64,000 nucleotides of DNA from Henriciella sp. (GCA_021776655.1 JAJFFK010000007.1:1-64000), one strand, 5' to 3'; positions 19,652 to 29,586 are shown, counted from the stretch's first letter. A program made the numbers and translations. Notes: generated by a model not told the origin, from the sequence alone.

Positions 19652-21233
19652 TGCACAGCCGCCAAAATCGACCAGCCCCTTTGGTAGTGAAGCCGCCATT
19701 GCGCGCTTGAAAGATCGCCATGCCGCCGAGCGCCGGTTCAAACTCTATGGCCAGCTGGCCATTGGGATTGCGCTCTCAGCGCTATTTGTTCTGGCCTATT
19801 CGATCATCTCAAACGCTGCGCCCGCTTTTACCAAGCACGAGATTGTCTTTCACTTGACGCTTGATGCAGAGACTGTGGCCCCAAACGGGGTCGAGGATAC
19901 ACAGGCAACCGCAAGCAATATCTCTGGGTTCTATTCTCTGATCCAGGATGATTTGCGTGAAACCTTTCCAGAGGCGGCCACTGAGCGCCAATTGCGGCGC
20001 GAGCTCTATGCCCTCGTCACCCGCCTGGCTGTACTCGATATCGCTCGCGAAACCGCCGAGACACCAGCCTTGATCGGCACGACAAAGCGGTTCACCGCAC
20101 CGCTGTCAGACGACCTCGACCTTTACCTGAAAGGCGGCATCACGGCGCGGCGAACGCTTACAGTTGGCCAAGCCGGGCGCTTGAGTGTGCTCGAGAGTGG
20201 GCTTTATAGTCTGAGCGATTCTGGTCCTGACGGGTTCCCCGAATTCAAGGCAAAAATCGAGACAGACACGGCTGCTGATTCCAGCGTTCTGATAAGGCTG
20301 CAAGATGCGTGGTTTCGACTCGAAGCACACTCCGGGGCCATGCTGACCCTCACCCATCTGGCCGGTGCCCTACCGCAATTGGGTGAGCAGCAAAGCGCAG
20401 AGATCAGCGCTCTGGTCCTGTTCGTTGCTCAAGCCAATCGCGCCGTTTCGGATCGGCAAATCGCCTGGGCGATCCTGCTACAGGAGAAAGGTCGCATTCG
20501 CCGCAAGCAGAACTTCGATCTGCTGACCAAGGCTGATAGTACCTACCCGGAACTGGCCGGGGCGGCGGCGGCGATTGTCGGGTCGATCTTCACAATGCTG
20601 ATCACGGCATTCTTCGCCATCCCTGTCGGCATTCTGGCTGCGGTTTATCTCGAAGAATTTGCCCCCAAGAACCGTCTGACCAACATGATCGAGGTCAATA
20701 TCAACAATCTTGCAGCTGTTCCGTCGATCATCTTCGGTCTGCTCGGTGCGGCGGTGTTTCTGAATTTCTTCGGTATGCCGCGATCGGTGCCACTGGTTGG
20801 CGGCTTGGTGCTTGGCCTGTTGGTCTTGCCAACTGTGATCATTGCGTCTCGCGCGGCTTTAAAATCAGTCCCACCATCGATCCGAACTGCGGCGCTGGGC
20901 CTGGGCGCTTCGAAGACGCAAGCGGTGTTTCATCACACCTTACCTCTCGCGGCACCGGGCATCATGACGGGCGCCATCATCGCGATGGCACGCGCGTTGG
21001 GCGAAACGGCACCGCTGCTCTTGATTGGCATGGTGGCGTTTGTAAATGAAGTGCCAACTGGGCCAGATCAGGAATCCACCGCGTTACCGGTTTTGATCTA
21101 TAAATGGTTCTCAGGCGCTGAACGCGCTTGGGAGCCGATGACATCTGCAGTCATTGTGATCCTGCTTGTCTTCCTGATCCTGATGAACCTTGTTGCGGTA
21201 TTGGTGCGCCGCAGATTTGAAAGAAGGTGGTAG
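19644..21233 (+). CDS. pstA: Phosphate ABC transporter permease PstA, with long N-terminal domain
   Basis: A 529-residue permease. After an N-terminal helix (about 35-60) it has a large periplasmic region (about 65-300), matching the DUF3333-type extension seen in alphaproteobacterial PstA. The conserved permease core follows, including [33 protein letters not shown] and the EAA loop [21 protein letters not shown]. The start ATG at 19644 overlaps the pstC stop and is preferred over an upstream codon inside pstC. It pairs with PstC to form the channel energised by PstB. Confidence 0.94.
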   Translation: MTDAQPPKSTSPFGSEAAIARLKDRHAAERRFKLYGQLAIGIALSALFVLAYSIISNAAPAFTKHEIVFHLTLDAETVAPNGVEDTQATASNISGFYSLIQDDLRETFPEAATERQLRRELYALVTRLAVLDIARETAETPALIGTTKRFTAPLSDDLDLYLKGGITARRTLTVGQAGRLSVLESGLYSLSDSGPDGFPEFKAKIETDTAADSSVLIRLQDAWFRLEAHSGAMLTLTHLAGALPQLGEQQSAEISALVLFVAQANRAVSDRQIAWAILLQEKGRIRRKQNFDLLTKADSTYPELAGAAAAIVGSIFTMLITAFFAIPVGILAAVYLEEFAPKNRLTNMIEVNINNLAAVPSIIFGLLGAAVFLNFFGMPRSVPLVGGLVLGLLVLPTVIIASRAALKSVPPSIRTAALGLGASKTQAVFHHTLPLAAPGIMTGAIIAMARALGETAPLLLIGMVAFVNEVPTGPDQESTALPVLIYKWFSGAERAWEPMTSAVIVILLVFLILMNLVAVLVRRRFERRW

Positions 21234-21235
21234 AT

Positions 21236-22048
21236 ATGGCCAGCGCAACCCCGCTCATAACCCCTGTTGTCAGGGCAGAACGAACCGACAATCCGATCAA
21301 GATTGATTGCCGGAACATCAATGTCTTCTATGCCGACAACCAGGCCATTCACGATATTTCACTGCTGATTCCAGATCGCGCTGTGACCGCCTTCATTGGC
21401 CCGTCAGGGTGCGGAAAATCTACTTTCCTGCGCTGCCTGAACCGGATGAACGACACGATTGATATTGCCCGGGTCGACGGCAAGATCATGATGGATGGCG
21501 CCGACATCAATGATCCGGCGATTGACCCTGTCTTGCTGCGCTCACGGGTCGGCATGGTGTTTCAGAAACCCAATCCGTTTCCAAAATCGATCTATGACAA
21601 TGTTGCTTATGGCGCACGTATTCACGGCCTTGCCAGCGGCAAAAGTGATCTCGACCGGATCATTGAGAAATCCCTCCACCGCGCCGGGCTCTGGGAAGAA
21701 GTCAAAGACCGCTTGGCCGCGCCGGGCACCAGCCTCTCCGGCGGCCAGCAGCAACGCCTTTGCATTGCCCGCGCGATTGCGGTCAACCCGGAAGTTATCC
21801 TGATGGATGAACCCTGCTCGGCGCTTGATCCAATTGCTACCGCACGGATTGAGGAATTGATCGACGAACTTCGCGAGCGCTATTGTATCGTCATGGTCAC
21901 CCATTCCATGCAACAAGCCGCCCGCGTCTCACAACGAACCGCATTCTTCCATCTTGGCAAGCTCATTGAAGTGGGCGACACTGAAACAATCTTCACAAAT
22001 CCAACCAACCAGCGGACCCAGGATTACATCACTGGCCGCTTCGGTTAA
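21236..22048 (+). CDS. pstB: Phosphate ABC transporter ATPase PstB
   Basis: A 270-residue ABC ATPase. Walker A is GPSGCGKST (residues 55-63), the Q loop is in [20 protein letters not shown], the signature is SLSGGQQQR (near 165), Walker B is [13 protein letters not shown] and the H loop is VTHSMQQA. The FQKPNPFP block is specific to PstB. The ATG at 21236 follows AAGAAGG (21221-21227) and is chosen over a GTG nine bases upstream. It starts two bases after the pstA stop. Confidence 0.97.
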   Translation: MASATPLITPVVRAERTDNPIKIDCRNINVFYADNQAIHDISLLIPDRAVTAFIGPSGCGKSTFLRCLNRMNDTIDIARVDGKIMMDGADINDPAIDPVLLRSRVGMVFQKPNPFPKSIYDNVAYGARIHGLASGKSDLDRIIEKSLHRAGLWEEVKDRLAAPGTSLSGGQQQRLCIARAIAVNPEVILMDEPCSALDPIATARIEELIDELRERYCIVMVTHSMQQAARVSQRTAFFHLGKLIEVGDTETIFTNPTNQRTQDYITGRFG

Positions 22049-22068
22049 GCTCGACCCATGGAGAGCAA

Positions 22069-22773
22069 ATGCAACAGCACATAGTCAGCGCCTTTACAGA
22101 CGAGCTTGATCAACTTTCAGCGACCCTGCTTAGAATGGGCGGCATGGCCGAAGCAATGATCCGGGACGCCTGCAAGGCGGTTGTGAAAGGTGACACGGAA
22201 CTCGCCAAAACCGTCATTCGCCGCGATGCCGAACTGGATAAATTGGAAAGCGAGTGCGAACGCGGCGCGGTGCGTGTTCTGGCGCTGCGCCAGCCGATGG
22301 CGTCGGATCTGCGCATGGTAATCGGTGCCATCAAATTGGCCGGGACGATTGAGCGGATTGGCGACCTTGCCAAGAACGTCGCACGGCGCAGCATCAAGCT
22401 TGACGATTCAGCCACCAAAGCCTCGATGCGCGGCGTCAAGACAATGGGTAAAGCGGTATCGCGCCAGTTGAAGAGCGCGCTTGATGCCTATGGTCGGCGT
22501 GATGCCAGAGCGGCGCTTGAAGTGATCCGCCAGGATGATGACATTGACAGTCACTATAACGCTCTGCTGCGTCTGATGCTGTCATATGTTGCTGAAGATC
22601 CTGAGCAAATTGATTCACGTGCCAATGTTCTCTTCATCGTCAAAAACCTTGAGAGAATTGGTGACCACTGCGCCAATATTGCCAAAGTGGTGCACTATAT
22701 CGCCACCGGCAAGCAAGTTCTATCGGAGGCGGAGATTGCTCTTCTGGCCTCTAATGCGAGCAGTGAGGACTGA
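22069..22773 (+). CDS. phoU: Phosphate signalling regulator PhoU
   Basis: A 234-residue two-repeat helical protein that links the Pst transporter to PhoR and keeps the regulon off when phosphate is sufficient. Both PhoU repeats are recognisable, with E/DxxxD metal-binding patterns around GTIERIGDLAKNVARR and NLERIGDHCANIAKVV. It lies 20 bases after pstB and just before phoB, the order found in Caulobacter. Confidence 0.97.
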   Translation: MQQHIVSAFTDELDQLSATLLRMGGMAEAMIRDACKAVVKGDTELAKTVIRRDAELDKLESECERGAVRVLALRQPMASDLRMVIGAIKLAGTIERIGDLAKNVARRSIKLDDSATKASMRGVKTMGKAVSRQLKSALDAYGRRDARAALEVIRQDDDIDSHYNALLRLMLSYVAEDPEQIDSRANVLFIVKNLERIGDHCANIAKVVHYIATGKQVLSEAEIALLASNASSED

Positions 22774-22779
22774 TTTTTC

Positions 22780-23466
22780 GTGAAACCCTTCATTGTCATA
22801 GCGGAAGATGAAGCGGCTGTTTCTGAGCTGCTGCGCTATAATCTTGAAGCCGAAGGCTATGAAGCGGCAATTGCCCATGATGGTGAAGAGGCCATGCTGC
22901 TGATCAATGAACGCGTGCCGGATCTTATTTTACTCGACTGGATGCTACCCAAAGTATCCGGGATTGAAATTTGTCGACGTGTCAGGGCGCGGCAGACCAC
23001 TGCAAACTTGCCGATCATCATGCTGACTGCCCGGACTGAGGAAACCGACCGAATCCGTGGCCTGCAAACGGGTGCGGATGATTATGTCTCCAAACCGTTC
23101 TCGAACAACGAATTGATGGCGCGCGTGCAAGCTGTCTTGCGCCGCATCCGCCCGGCGCTGGTTGAGGATATCATCACGGTCGGCGACATTATGATCGATC
23201 GCGCGACCCATAGTATCTCACGGGCTGGAACGGATATACATCTAGGACCAACGGAGTTTCGCTTATTGGAATTTCTGGCCCAGCATCCCGACCGGGTCTA
23301 TTCACGAGAGCAATTGCTCGACGGCGTCTGGGGGTCTGATGTCTATGTCGAGCTGCGAACGGTAGATGTGCATATTGGCCGCCTACGCCGAGCCCTGATG
23401 ATAAATGGCCGCGACAACCCGATCAGAACGGTTCGGCAAGCTGGATATTCTTTGCGCAAAAACTAG
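22780..23466 (+). CDS. phoB: Phosphate regulon response regulator PhoB
   Basis: A 228-residue OmpR-family regulator. The receiver domain has acidic residues in AEDEAA, the phosphorylated Asp53 in LLDWMLPK, the conserved Thr in IMLTART and Lys in SKPFSNNE. The C-terminal winged helix includes LGPTEFRLLEFLAQHPDRVYSR and the DNA-recognition segment VDVHIGRLRRAL. It starts with GTG, with GAGGA at 22765-22769 as ribosome site. As the last gene of the Pho-boxed operon, it is likely autoactivated with the transporter. Confidence 0.97.
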   Translation: MKPFIVIAEDEAAVSELLRYNLEAEGYEAAIAHDGEEAMLLINERVPDLILLDWMLPKVSGIEICRRVRARQTTANLPIIMLTARTEETDRIRGLQTGADDYVSKPFSNNELMARVQAVLRRIRPALVEDIITVGDIMIDRATHSISRAGTDIHLGPTEFRLLEFLAQHPDRVYSREQLLDGVWGSDVYVELRTVDVHIGRLRRALMINGRDNPIRTVRQAGYSLRKN

Positions 23467-23497
23467 AGGTTTTCGAATATGACGTCTCATTGCGTGC

Positions 23498-23512
23498 AAT
23501 ATTGGGAATATT
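23498..23512. promoter_or_regulatory. Inverted repeat upstream of alanine dehydrogenase
   Basis: AATATT-GGG-AATATT lies 62 bases upstream of the ald start. Alanine dehydrogenase genes are often controlled by Lrp/AsnC-type regulators such as AldR, and the AT-rich dyad is compatible with that, but no regulator gene is adjacent. Confidence 0.3.
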
Positions 23513-23574
23513 TCAGCATGACTTTTCAATGATCCGAGCATAGATATGCCTCAACATAATTGCGAGGTTCAAGC

Positions 23575-24684
23575 ATGCGTATCGGCGTTCCATCTGAAAT
23601 CAAGAAACAGGAATCCCGTGTGGGATTGACCCCCGAAAGTGTCGGCGAGCTGGTCCGCGCCGGTCATGAGGTTGCGGTTCAAACCGGGGCTGGCATCGGG
23701 TCCGGCTTCTCCGACGACGACTATATCGCTGTGGGTGCATCGATCCTGGCCGATGCGGATGCGGTGTTTGAGACCGCCGAACTGATCGTCAAAGTCAAAG
23801 AGCCCCAGCCGGAAGAAACCGCGCGGCTAAAACCGCACCACACTTTGTTCACCTATCTCCATCTGGCACCAGACCCTGTGCAAGCCAAAGGATTGCTGGC
23901 CTCGGGCTGTCTCGCCATCGCCTATGAAACCGTGACCGATAATGAAGGCCGCCTGCCTCTATTGTCGCCGATGAGCCAGGTTGCCGGACGGATGTCGATG
24001 CAGGTCGCCGCCTGGGCCCTGATGAAGACCAAGCGCGGGCGCGGTGTTTTGCTCGGCGGCGTCCCCGGTGTCGCCCCGGCCAAGGTCGTGATCATTGGCG
24101 GCGGTGTCTCTGGCACCAATGCGGCAGAAATTGCCGTCGGCATGCGCGCCGATGTGACCGTGTTTGACCGCAACAATGCCCGCTTGGCCGAGCTCGACGC
24201 GCAATTCAATGGCGCTCTGAAGACCATGTACTCGACCCGCGCCGCGCTGGACGCTGCGGTTAGCGAGGCTGATCTGGTGATCGGCGCCGTCCTGATCCCC
24301 GGTGCCTCAGCGCCGAAACTGGTGTCACGAGCACAGCTGAAACAGATGCGCCCAGGCGCGGTTCTGGTCGATATCGCAATTGACCAGGGTGGCTGCTTTG
24401 AAACGTCGAAGGCCACCACGCACGAAGATCCAATCTACGAAGTGGACGGCATTCTGCACTATTGCGTCGCAAATATGCCCGGCGCGGTGCCGCGTACGTC
24501 AACCTATGCTCTCAACAATGCGACCTTGCCTTATGTCTTGGAAATCGCCCGCAAGGGTGGCCGAGAAGCGGTCAAAAGCAATCCGCATCTGGCCCATGGC
24601 CTGACCGTGGCCGACGGCCATATCGCACACGAGCAAGTCGCCAGCGATCTTGGCATGGAATATGTCCGGCCAGACTGGCTCTAA
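23575..24684 (+). CDS. ald: Alanine dehydrogenase
   Basis: A 369-residue NAD-dependent enzyme interconverting L-alanine and pyruvate plus ammonia. The N-terminus MRIGVPSEIKKQESRVGLTP is diagnostic. The catalytic lysine and histidine lie in VKVKEPQP and LFTYLHLA, the Rossmann motif is GGGVSGTNAAEIA, and the substrate-side aspartate is in DIAIDQGGCFETS. The ATG at 23575 has GAGG at 23564-23567 and is preferred over a TTG five codons upstream. The gene points towards serine dehydratase, so two pyruvate-forming amino acid deaminating enzymes converge on one repeat-filled gap. Confidence 0.96.
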   Translation: MRIGVPSEIKKQESRVGLTPESVGELVRAGHEVAVQTGAGIGSGFSDDDYIAVGASILADADAVFETAELIVKVKEPQPEETARLKPHHTLFTYLHLAPDPVQAKGLLASGCLAIAYETVTDNEGRLPLLSPMSQVAGRMSMQVAAWALMKTKRGRGVLLGGVPGVAPAKVVIIGGGVSGTNAAEIAVGMRADVTVFDRNNARLAELDAQFNGALKTMYSTRAALDAAVSEADLVIGAVLIPGASAPKLVSRAQLKQMRPGAVLVDIAIDQGGCFETSKATTHEDPIYEVDGILHYCVANMPGAVPRTSTYALNNATLPYVLEIARKGGREAVKSNPHLAHGLTVADGHIAHEQVASDLGMEYVRPDWL

Positions 24685-25116
24685 GCTTGCCCCGCGCTCT
24701 GGTTTTGCCTCGCGCTAAGACGCTGCGCGTCACGCGTGGCGTAAGCGGGTCACCCGCTCCGGCTTCGCCTACGCGATGGACCAGGCTCAGGGCTGTTTCC
24801 TACACTCACCTTGTCATCCCGGAATTTGCGCCAGAAAATATCCGGGACCCAGGGAAGCTGTGCTCTGGGTCCCGGATCGCTTCGCGTCCCGGATGACAAT
24901 GGAGGGTGAGGGAGAGAAAAACAGCCCTGAGCCTGGTTCATGTGAGGGCGAAGCCCGATACGGAACCTGCTGTCCCGCGTGCGCCGCAAGGCGCTTAGCG
25001 CAGGAGAAAACCAGAGCCCTGAGCTTGGTTCATGTGGCAGCGCAAAGCGCTGTCGCGGAACCTGCTTACGCCTCGCTTCGCCCGAAGGGCGTTAGCGCGA
25101 GGCAAAACACACACCC
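24685..25116. other. Repeat-filled gap between convergent ald and sdaA
   Basis: No gene in these 432 bases. Almost all of it is a composite palindromic element (24703-25107, listed separately). Open frames here are by-products of the repeats. Confidence 0.8.
24703..25107. repeat. Composite palindromic repeat, copy 1 (three outer arms around a nested palindrome)
   Basis: The element is bounded by perfect 13-base terminal inverted repeats, TTTTGCCTCGCGC (24703-24715) and GCGCGAGGCAAAA (25095-25107). Inside are an outer arm (24703-24798, containing ACCAGGCTCAGGGCTGTTT), an inner palindrome (24812-24898, starting TGTCATCCCGG and ending CCGGATGACA, with ATCCGGGACCCAG facing CTGGGTCCCGGAT), and an inverted outer arm (24918-25010, containing AAACAGCCCTGAGCCTGGT). 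A second inverted arm follows in tandem (25013-25107). It encodes no protein. The same architecture recurs at 39343-39685. Confidence 0.85.
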
Positions 25117-26496
25117 TCAACAGGCCACGACATTCACCGCAAGACCGCCTTGGCTGGTTTCTTTATATTTGGTCGACATATCTAGGCCCGTTTGGCGCAT
25201 GGTTTCGATGACTTGATCGAGTGACACTTTTTCCTGACCGGTACTATGCAAAGCCAGGCGTGCAGCATTGACGGCTTTGACCGTGCCAATGGCGTTGCGT
25301 TCAATACAGGGGATTTGCACCAAACCGCCGACCGGGTCGCAGGTCAGGCCGAGATTATGTTCCATGCCGATCACAGCAGCAGCCAGGCATTGTTTGGTAT
25401 CGCCGCTCCAGACCGCAGCGAGACCGCCCGCTGCCATCGAACAGGCGACACCGACCTCGCCCTGGCAGCCCATTTCGGCCCCGGAGATCGACGCGCGCTG
25501 CTTATATAACAACCCGATCCCGCCGGACACGACCAGAAACTGTCGCGCCTTGGTCCGATTCATCACCTCATCTGTGTAGCAATAGTGCCGCAACACTGCT
25601 GGAAGTATGCCTGCCGCGCCATTCGTCGGCGCGGTCACAACCCGGCCACCGGCAGCATTCTCCTCGTTCACCGCCATCGCATAGACATTGAGCCAGTCAA
25701 ACAGCGCTTCGCGTTCATTTGAGCCGGCGCCCGATTGCAGCGTCGCAAACAAGTCCGGGGCCCGGCGTGCAACATTCAAACCGCCAGGTAGCGTGCCGGG
25801 TGTCGAGAGGCCGCGATCAATGCAAACCATCATCGTATCGGTCAAATGGTCGAGCCGGTCCAGCGTTTCCTCACGCGGGCGGCGGGCATCCTCATTGGCT
25901 AGAATCAAATCAGCTATGGACAGGTTGGTCGCGCGGCAAAGGTCGAGCAACTGCGCCGCTGAGTCGAACGGATAGGGCGACGCGCTTTTGTCCGGAACAC
26001 AGTCACCTTTGGCTGGCCGCGACAAGCGGCGTGCCGAAGCGATAAAGCCGCCGCCGGTGGAATAATAAGCGCGCATCAAGACCAACTCACCCGCCACATC
26101 GAACAGGCGCATGATCATGCCATTGGGGTGCAGATCGGGGACAATATCGCCGCGATAGATGATGTCCTTTAGGGGGTTGAACGCAATCTGCGGTCCGCCC
26201 TTGAGTTGCAATTGGCGAATCTTGGCAACCTCCAGAAACACCCGTTCGGCTTCGCTGGGGTCGGCTGTTTCCGGCGCAAAGCCCAACAGGCCAAGAATGG
26301 CAGCCTTGTCGGTGCTGTGCCCGGTGCCGGTCAAGGCCAGTGACCCTTGCAATTCAATTTCGACCCGGTGGGCGCTCGCCAGAACACCGGTTTGCGCCGC
26401 CTCACGCAGGAACCGCCGCGCGATCCGCATTGGCCCAACCGTGTGCGACGAAGACGGGCCCAGGCCAATCCGAAACAGATCGAGTACTGACAACAT
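25117..26496 (-). CDS. sdaA: L-serine ammonia-lyase, iron-sulfur dependent, single chain
   Basis: A 459-residue enzyme converting L-serine to pyruvate and ammonia. The N-terminal beta domain starts with [20 protein letters not shown] and the C-terminal alpha domain carries the 4Fe-4S ligands. Conserved segments include [30 protein letters not shown] and [16 protein letters not shown]. The single-chain form is the type II enzyme. The ATG has GAGGG about ten bases upstream. It is a single gene, divergent from the amidase and convergent with ald. Confidence 0.96.
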   Translation of the reverse strand: MLSVLDLFRIGLGPSSSHTVGPMRIARRFLREAAQTGVLASAHRVEIELQGSLALTGTGHSTDKAAILGLLGFAPETADPSEAERVFLEVAKIRQLQLKGGPQIAFNPLKDIIYRGDIVPDLHPNGMIMRLFDVAGELVLMRAYYSTGGGFIASARRLSRPAKGDCVPDKSASPYPFDSAAQLLDLCRATNLSIADLILANEDARRPREETLDRLDHLTDTMMVCIDRGLSTPGTLPGGLNVARRAPDLFATLQSGAGSNEREALFDWLNVYAMAVNEENAAGGRVVTAPTNGAAGILPAVLRHYCYTDEVMNRTKARQFLVVSGGIGLLYKQRASISGAEMGCQGEVGVACSMAAGGLAAVWSGDTKQCLAAAVIGMEHNLGLTCDPVGGLVQIPCIERNAIGTVKAVNAARLALHSTGQEKVSLDQVIETMRQTGLDMSTKYKETSQGGLAVNVVAC

Positions 26497-26605
26497 CTAT
26501 TTTTAGCCCTCACCCAATGGTTGTATCCGCAACTAACCCAACGGACCGCTTGATTTTGCAGCAAGCTCGCCTACGCTTAACCTGAACAAATCACAGGTGG
26601 CAACC

Positions 26606-28126
26606 ATGACCGATCACACCCGGCGCACGATCTTGAAATCCGGCACGGCACTGGCCGCTTTTGGCCCGGGTCTGGTCGCTTGTGCACCGCCAACTTCAAA
26701 GGAGACACCCGCAATCGTGACGGAACAAACCCATACGCCTAGAGGCACCGCAACAGGTTTTCAGGATGGCCTGCGGCAAATTGAAATGCTGGCCAATGGC
26801 GAGACCACTTCACTGGAGCTGACACAAGCGGCGATTGCGCGGGCCAAAGCTTCGCAGCCGATCATCAATGCGATCGCGACTGACAGTTATGACACCGCCT
26901 TGAGCGAGGCCGCCGCACCGCCGCCGGGCGCATTTAGCGGCGTGCCGACCTTCATCAAGGATCTGATCGACTGGAAAGGTGTGCGCCGGATGAGTGGCAG
27001 CCGCGCCCTGGAAAGCCATATTGCCGCCGAAGACGATGCGGTTGCAACCGCCTGGCGCGAGATGGGGATTATCAGCCTCGGCAAATCCACCACGCCGGAA
27101 GAGGGCCTGATCTCATCAACCGAACCGCTGGTCACCGGAGCCACACGCAATCCATGGGATACAACCCGCATTCCCGGCGGCTCATCAGGCGGTGCGGCAG
27201 CTTTGGTCGCGGCGCGCGTGGTGCCATTTGCCCATGCCAGCGATGGCGGCGGCTCGATCCGCATTCCGGCGGCCTGTTGCGGTCTGTTCGGTCTCAAGCC
27301 ATCACGCGATGCGATGGCGAGCAGCCGCCCCCCTGCCCCGGTGTCGATCTCGATCAATCATGCCGTCACCCTAACCGTGCGCGACAGTGCAGCTCTGTTT
27401 GCTGCCTCTGAGCGCCCGGCGAATGGGCTCAGCGCAACTGGGCATATTACGGGCCCCTCGACCCGGCGGCTGAAAATTGCCTTTGCACCCGAGCCTAGCA
27501 CGGGTGCCCCACTGGACAGCGATACGCGCGCCGGGCTTGAGCGCACAGCCGAGCTTTGCCGCGCCATGGGTCACGAAGTGATCGATTGGAAACTGCCGCT
27601 GAATGGCGACGAGTTTAGCGACAAGTTCCTGCTTTACTGGGCCGCAGGTGCAGCGCAATTTGCACAGGAAGCTGCCAAGTTCGCCGGGCAACCGCCAAGC
27701 CCGGACATCCTTGAGCCGTGGACGCTAAGCCTGGCCATGCAGTTCTTGTCCCGCGCCGGAGAGATTGACGATGTCGTCGCCTATCTGCAGGCCTATGAAG
27801 GCATCTACAATGCTTATTTCGACGATTTCGATGTCATCCTGTCGCCGACAGTAGCAACAGTTGCGCCGAAGATTGGCGAGCAAGCGCCGGATGGGGATTT
27901 CGAAACCGTGATGCAGAATGTGCTGAATTTTGCCGCCTTCACTTCGCCGATGAATGTCTCAGGCGCGGCCTCTATGTCGGTGCCTGTGCAATGGAGCGAG
28001 GCCGGTCTGCCAATTGGATCGATGTTCTCGGCCAAGCGCGGTGATGACGCGATGCTATTGGCGCTGGCCTATGAGCTTGAAGCGGCCGAGCCATGGATCG
28101 ACCGGGTGCCGGACCTGTTCGCGTAA
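26606..28126 (+). CDS. Amidase-signature family hydrolase, Tat/lipoprotein-like N-terminus
   Basis: A 506-residue amidase-signature enzyme with a Ser-cisSer-Lys triad: Lys in [10 protein letters not shown], the serines in the [19 protein letters not shown] block, then [20 protein letters not shown]. The N-terminus reads [20 protein letters not shown] then LVACAP: a twin-arginine RR, a hydrophobic stretch and a possible lipobox, so export via Tat is likely. The ATG at 26606 follows AGGTGG and is chosen over a GTG three codons upstream. Family substrates range from amides to peptides and aryl amides. It is coupled to a crotonase gene by an ATG/stop overlap. Confidence 0.88.
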   Translation: MTDHTRRTILKSGTALAAFGPGLVACAPPTSKETPAIVTEQTHTPRGTATGFQDGLRQIEMLANGETTSLELTQAAIARAKASQPIINAIATDSYDTALSEAAAPPPGAFSGVPTFIKDLIDWKGVRRMSGSRALESHIAAEDDAVATAWREMGIISLGKSTTPEEGLISSTEPLVTGATRNPWDTTRIPGGSSGGAAALVAARVVPFAHASDGGGSIRIPAACCGLFGLKPSRDAMASSRPPAPVSISINHAVTLTVRDSAALFAASERPANGLSATGHITGPSTRRLKIAFAPEPSTGAPLDSDTRAGLERTAELCRAMGHEVIDWKLPLNGDEFSDKFLLYWAAGAAQFAQEAAKFAGQPPSPDILEPWTLSLAMQFLSRAGEIDDVVAYLQAYEGIYNAYFDDFDVILSPTVATVAPKIGEQAPDGDFETVMQNVLNFAAFTSPMNVSGAASMSVPVQWSEAGLPIGSMFSAKRGDDAMLLALAYELEAAEPWIDRVPDLFA

Positions 28127-28902
28127 TGACGACCAGGCTGATTGGAAGATCATCGGGGGCGGTTGCGGAGCTGATCCTCAATCATCCCGAGCGGCGCAAT
28201 GCGCTCAACCTTGAAATGTGGACAGCGATCCCGGATATGCTTGCAGATCTGGTCGCGCCGCCGGGCATTCGCGCGCTGATCCTGCATGGCGGCGAGGTCG
28301 GACATTTCGCCGCTGGGGCCGATATTTCAGAATTTGCAACCCAATATGCGACCCGCGAGGGCGCCGAAGCAGCAGCTGAAAAATTAGCCAAGGCCACTGC
28401 CGCGATTGAGGCTTGCCCGGTGCCAGTGATCGCCGCCATCGAGGGCAGCTGTATGGGCGCGGGTCTGTCCCTGGCGACGGCGGCGGATCTGCGGGTGATC
28501 GGCGATGGCGCAAAATTTTGCCTGCCTCCGGCAAAACTCGGCGCGGCCTATCCTTATGCGGACCTGCGCCGTCTCAGCGATATTATCGGCCTCGCGGCGA
28601 CCCGCGATCTGCTGCTCACCGCGCGCACGATTGATGCCGAAGAAGCTGCCGCGCTCGGCCTCGTTTCGCGGCGCATCGGTATGGGGCAAGCGCTGGCAGC
28701 GGCGCGCGAGATCGCGGCGCAAATGGCAACCCTCTCGCCCTGGGCCTTGCGGGCCGGAAAGACCATGCTGAACCAGATCGGCACCGGACAAAAAACTGAA
28801 ACACCAGCCATCCGCGCGCTACAAATAGAGGGCTTCCTCGGCCCTGATTTCAATCAGGGCCAAAGCGCGTTTCTGGCCAAACGAAGACCGGATTATTCGT
28901 AG
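28126..28902 (+). CDS. Enoyl-CoA hydratase/isomerase (crotonase) family protein
   Basis: A 258-residue crotonase-fold protein. The oxyanion-hole segments are seen in HFAAGADISEFA and EGSCMGAGLSLATAADLRV. The usual catalytic glutamate in the block after the second oxyanion helix (typically LPE...G) is replaced: the sequence reads FCLPPAKLGAAYPYADLRRL. It may therefore be an isomerase-like or atypical member and not a true hydratase. The start at 28126 overlaps the amidase stop, so the upstream in-frame ATG inside the amidase gene is rejected. Confidence 0.85.
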   Translation: MTTRLIGRSSGAVAELILNHPERRNALNLEMWTAIPDMLADLVAPPGIRALILHGGEVGHFAAGADISEFATQYATREGAEAAAEKLAKATAAIEACPVPVIAAIEGSCMGAGLSLATAADLRVIGDGAKFCLPPAKLGAAYPYADLRRLSDIIGLAATRDLLLTARTIDAEEAAALGLVSRRIGMGQALAAAREIAAQMATLSPWALRAGKTMLNQIGTGQKTETPAIRALQIEGFLGPDFNQGQSAFLAKRRPDYS

Positions 28903-28960
28903 AGTAGCACAAGCTCGCTCAAGATCGGGACAAGAACAGTAATGCATGCTTCGCGAAGCT

Positions 28961-29021
28961 GTAGGGCGGGCCTTGGCCCGCCAGCGGGATTTTGGAGATG
29001 GCGGGCCAAGGCCCGCCCTAC
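28961..29021. repeat. Perfect 23-base inverted repeat between convergent genes
   Basis: Left arm 28961-28983 and right arm 28999-29021 are exact reverse complements (starting GTAGGGCGGGCC), separated by 15 bases. Each arm is itself nearly palindromic (GGCGGGCCTTGGCCCGCC). It lies between the crotonase and tetR stops and could fold as a very stable hairpin in either transcript. This is a REP/BIME-like unit. Confidence 0.85.
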
Positions 29022-29045
29022 AACGCCCTGCCCACTTGACCAAGC

Positions 29046-29579
29046 TCAAGACAAAAATAACTGCGCCAGCTTTTGCGTATCCTGCTCGCTCCATTTGTCG
29101 CTGGCATTGTCCATCACGACGCGGCCGACATAGGCCCAGTAGAGCACGTTTGCGCGTAATTTCTGGTCAACTTTATCGACCGCTGATGAGCTGAGAATAT
29201 CGGTTATATAGTCCAATCGCAGACCATCTACGCTGGCAATTGTTTTGGCCGCATCGGCGTTGTCGAAGGCCCATGATCTGATCGCGCGTTCGAGGGTTTG
29301 ATTGCTGGCGAAAGACCGCCTCAACAAAGACTGCAATCGGCCCGGCCCCTCTGACGCGCTCTCAATCTCATCAATGACATCATCCGTCGTACGTATCTTC
29401 CACAGTTCGAGTAATTCTCGGTGAAAGCCCTGAAGGTTGGCAAAGTGCCAGTAAAAGCTCCCGCGTGTGACGCCAAGCGACTTTGCCAGGTGTTCAGCTC
29501 GCAGAGCATTGGGGCCAGTGGACGCCAGAGTTCGCAAGCCATGCTCCAGCCAATGCAGTTTGTTCAAGCGGTTTGTCAT
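29046..29579 (-). CDS. TetR family transcriptional regulator
   Basis: A 177-residue repressor. The N-terminal helix-turn-helix spans about 8-55 (ALRAEHLAKSLGVTRGSFYW), followed by an all-helical ligand domain. The start at 29579 (MTNRLNKLHW) is preferred because the upstream in-frame ATG would place the operator-bearing intergenic region inside the coding sequence. It diverges from a small membrane protein gene. The gap holds two copies of an 18-base dyad (29587-29604 and 29631-29648), which strongly suggests that it represses itself and the neighbour. The ligand is unknown. Confidence 0.93.
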   Translation of the reverse strand: MTNRLNKLHWLEHGLRTLASTGPNALRAEHLAKSLGVTRGSFYWHFANLQGFHRELLELWKIRTTDDVIDEIESASEGPGRLQSLLRRSFASNQTLERAIRSWAFDNADAAKTIASVDGLRLDYITDILSSSAVDKVDQKLRANVLYWAYVGRVVMDNASDKWSEQDTQKLAQLFLS

Positions 29580-29586
29580 GCGCAAA

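Noticed and set aside
24462-24896. Open frames across the end of ald and the composite repeat
   Set aside because: They run through palindromic repeat sequence and out of frame with ald; composition is not protein-like.
24703-25107. Insertion sequence
   Set aside because: Terminal inverted repeats are present, but there is no transposase frame inside and no clear target duplication; described as a repeat instead.
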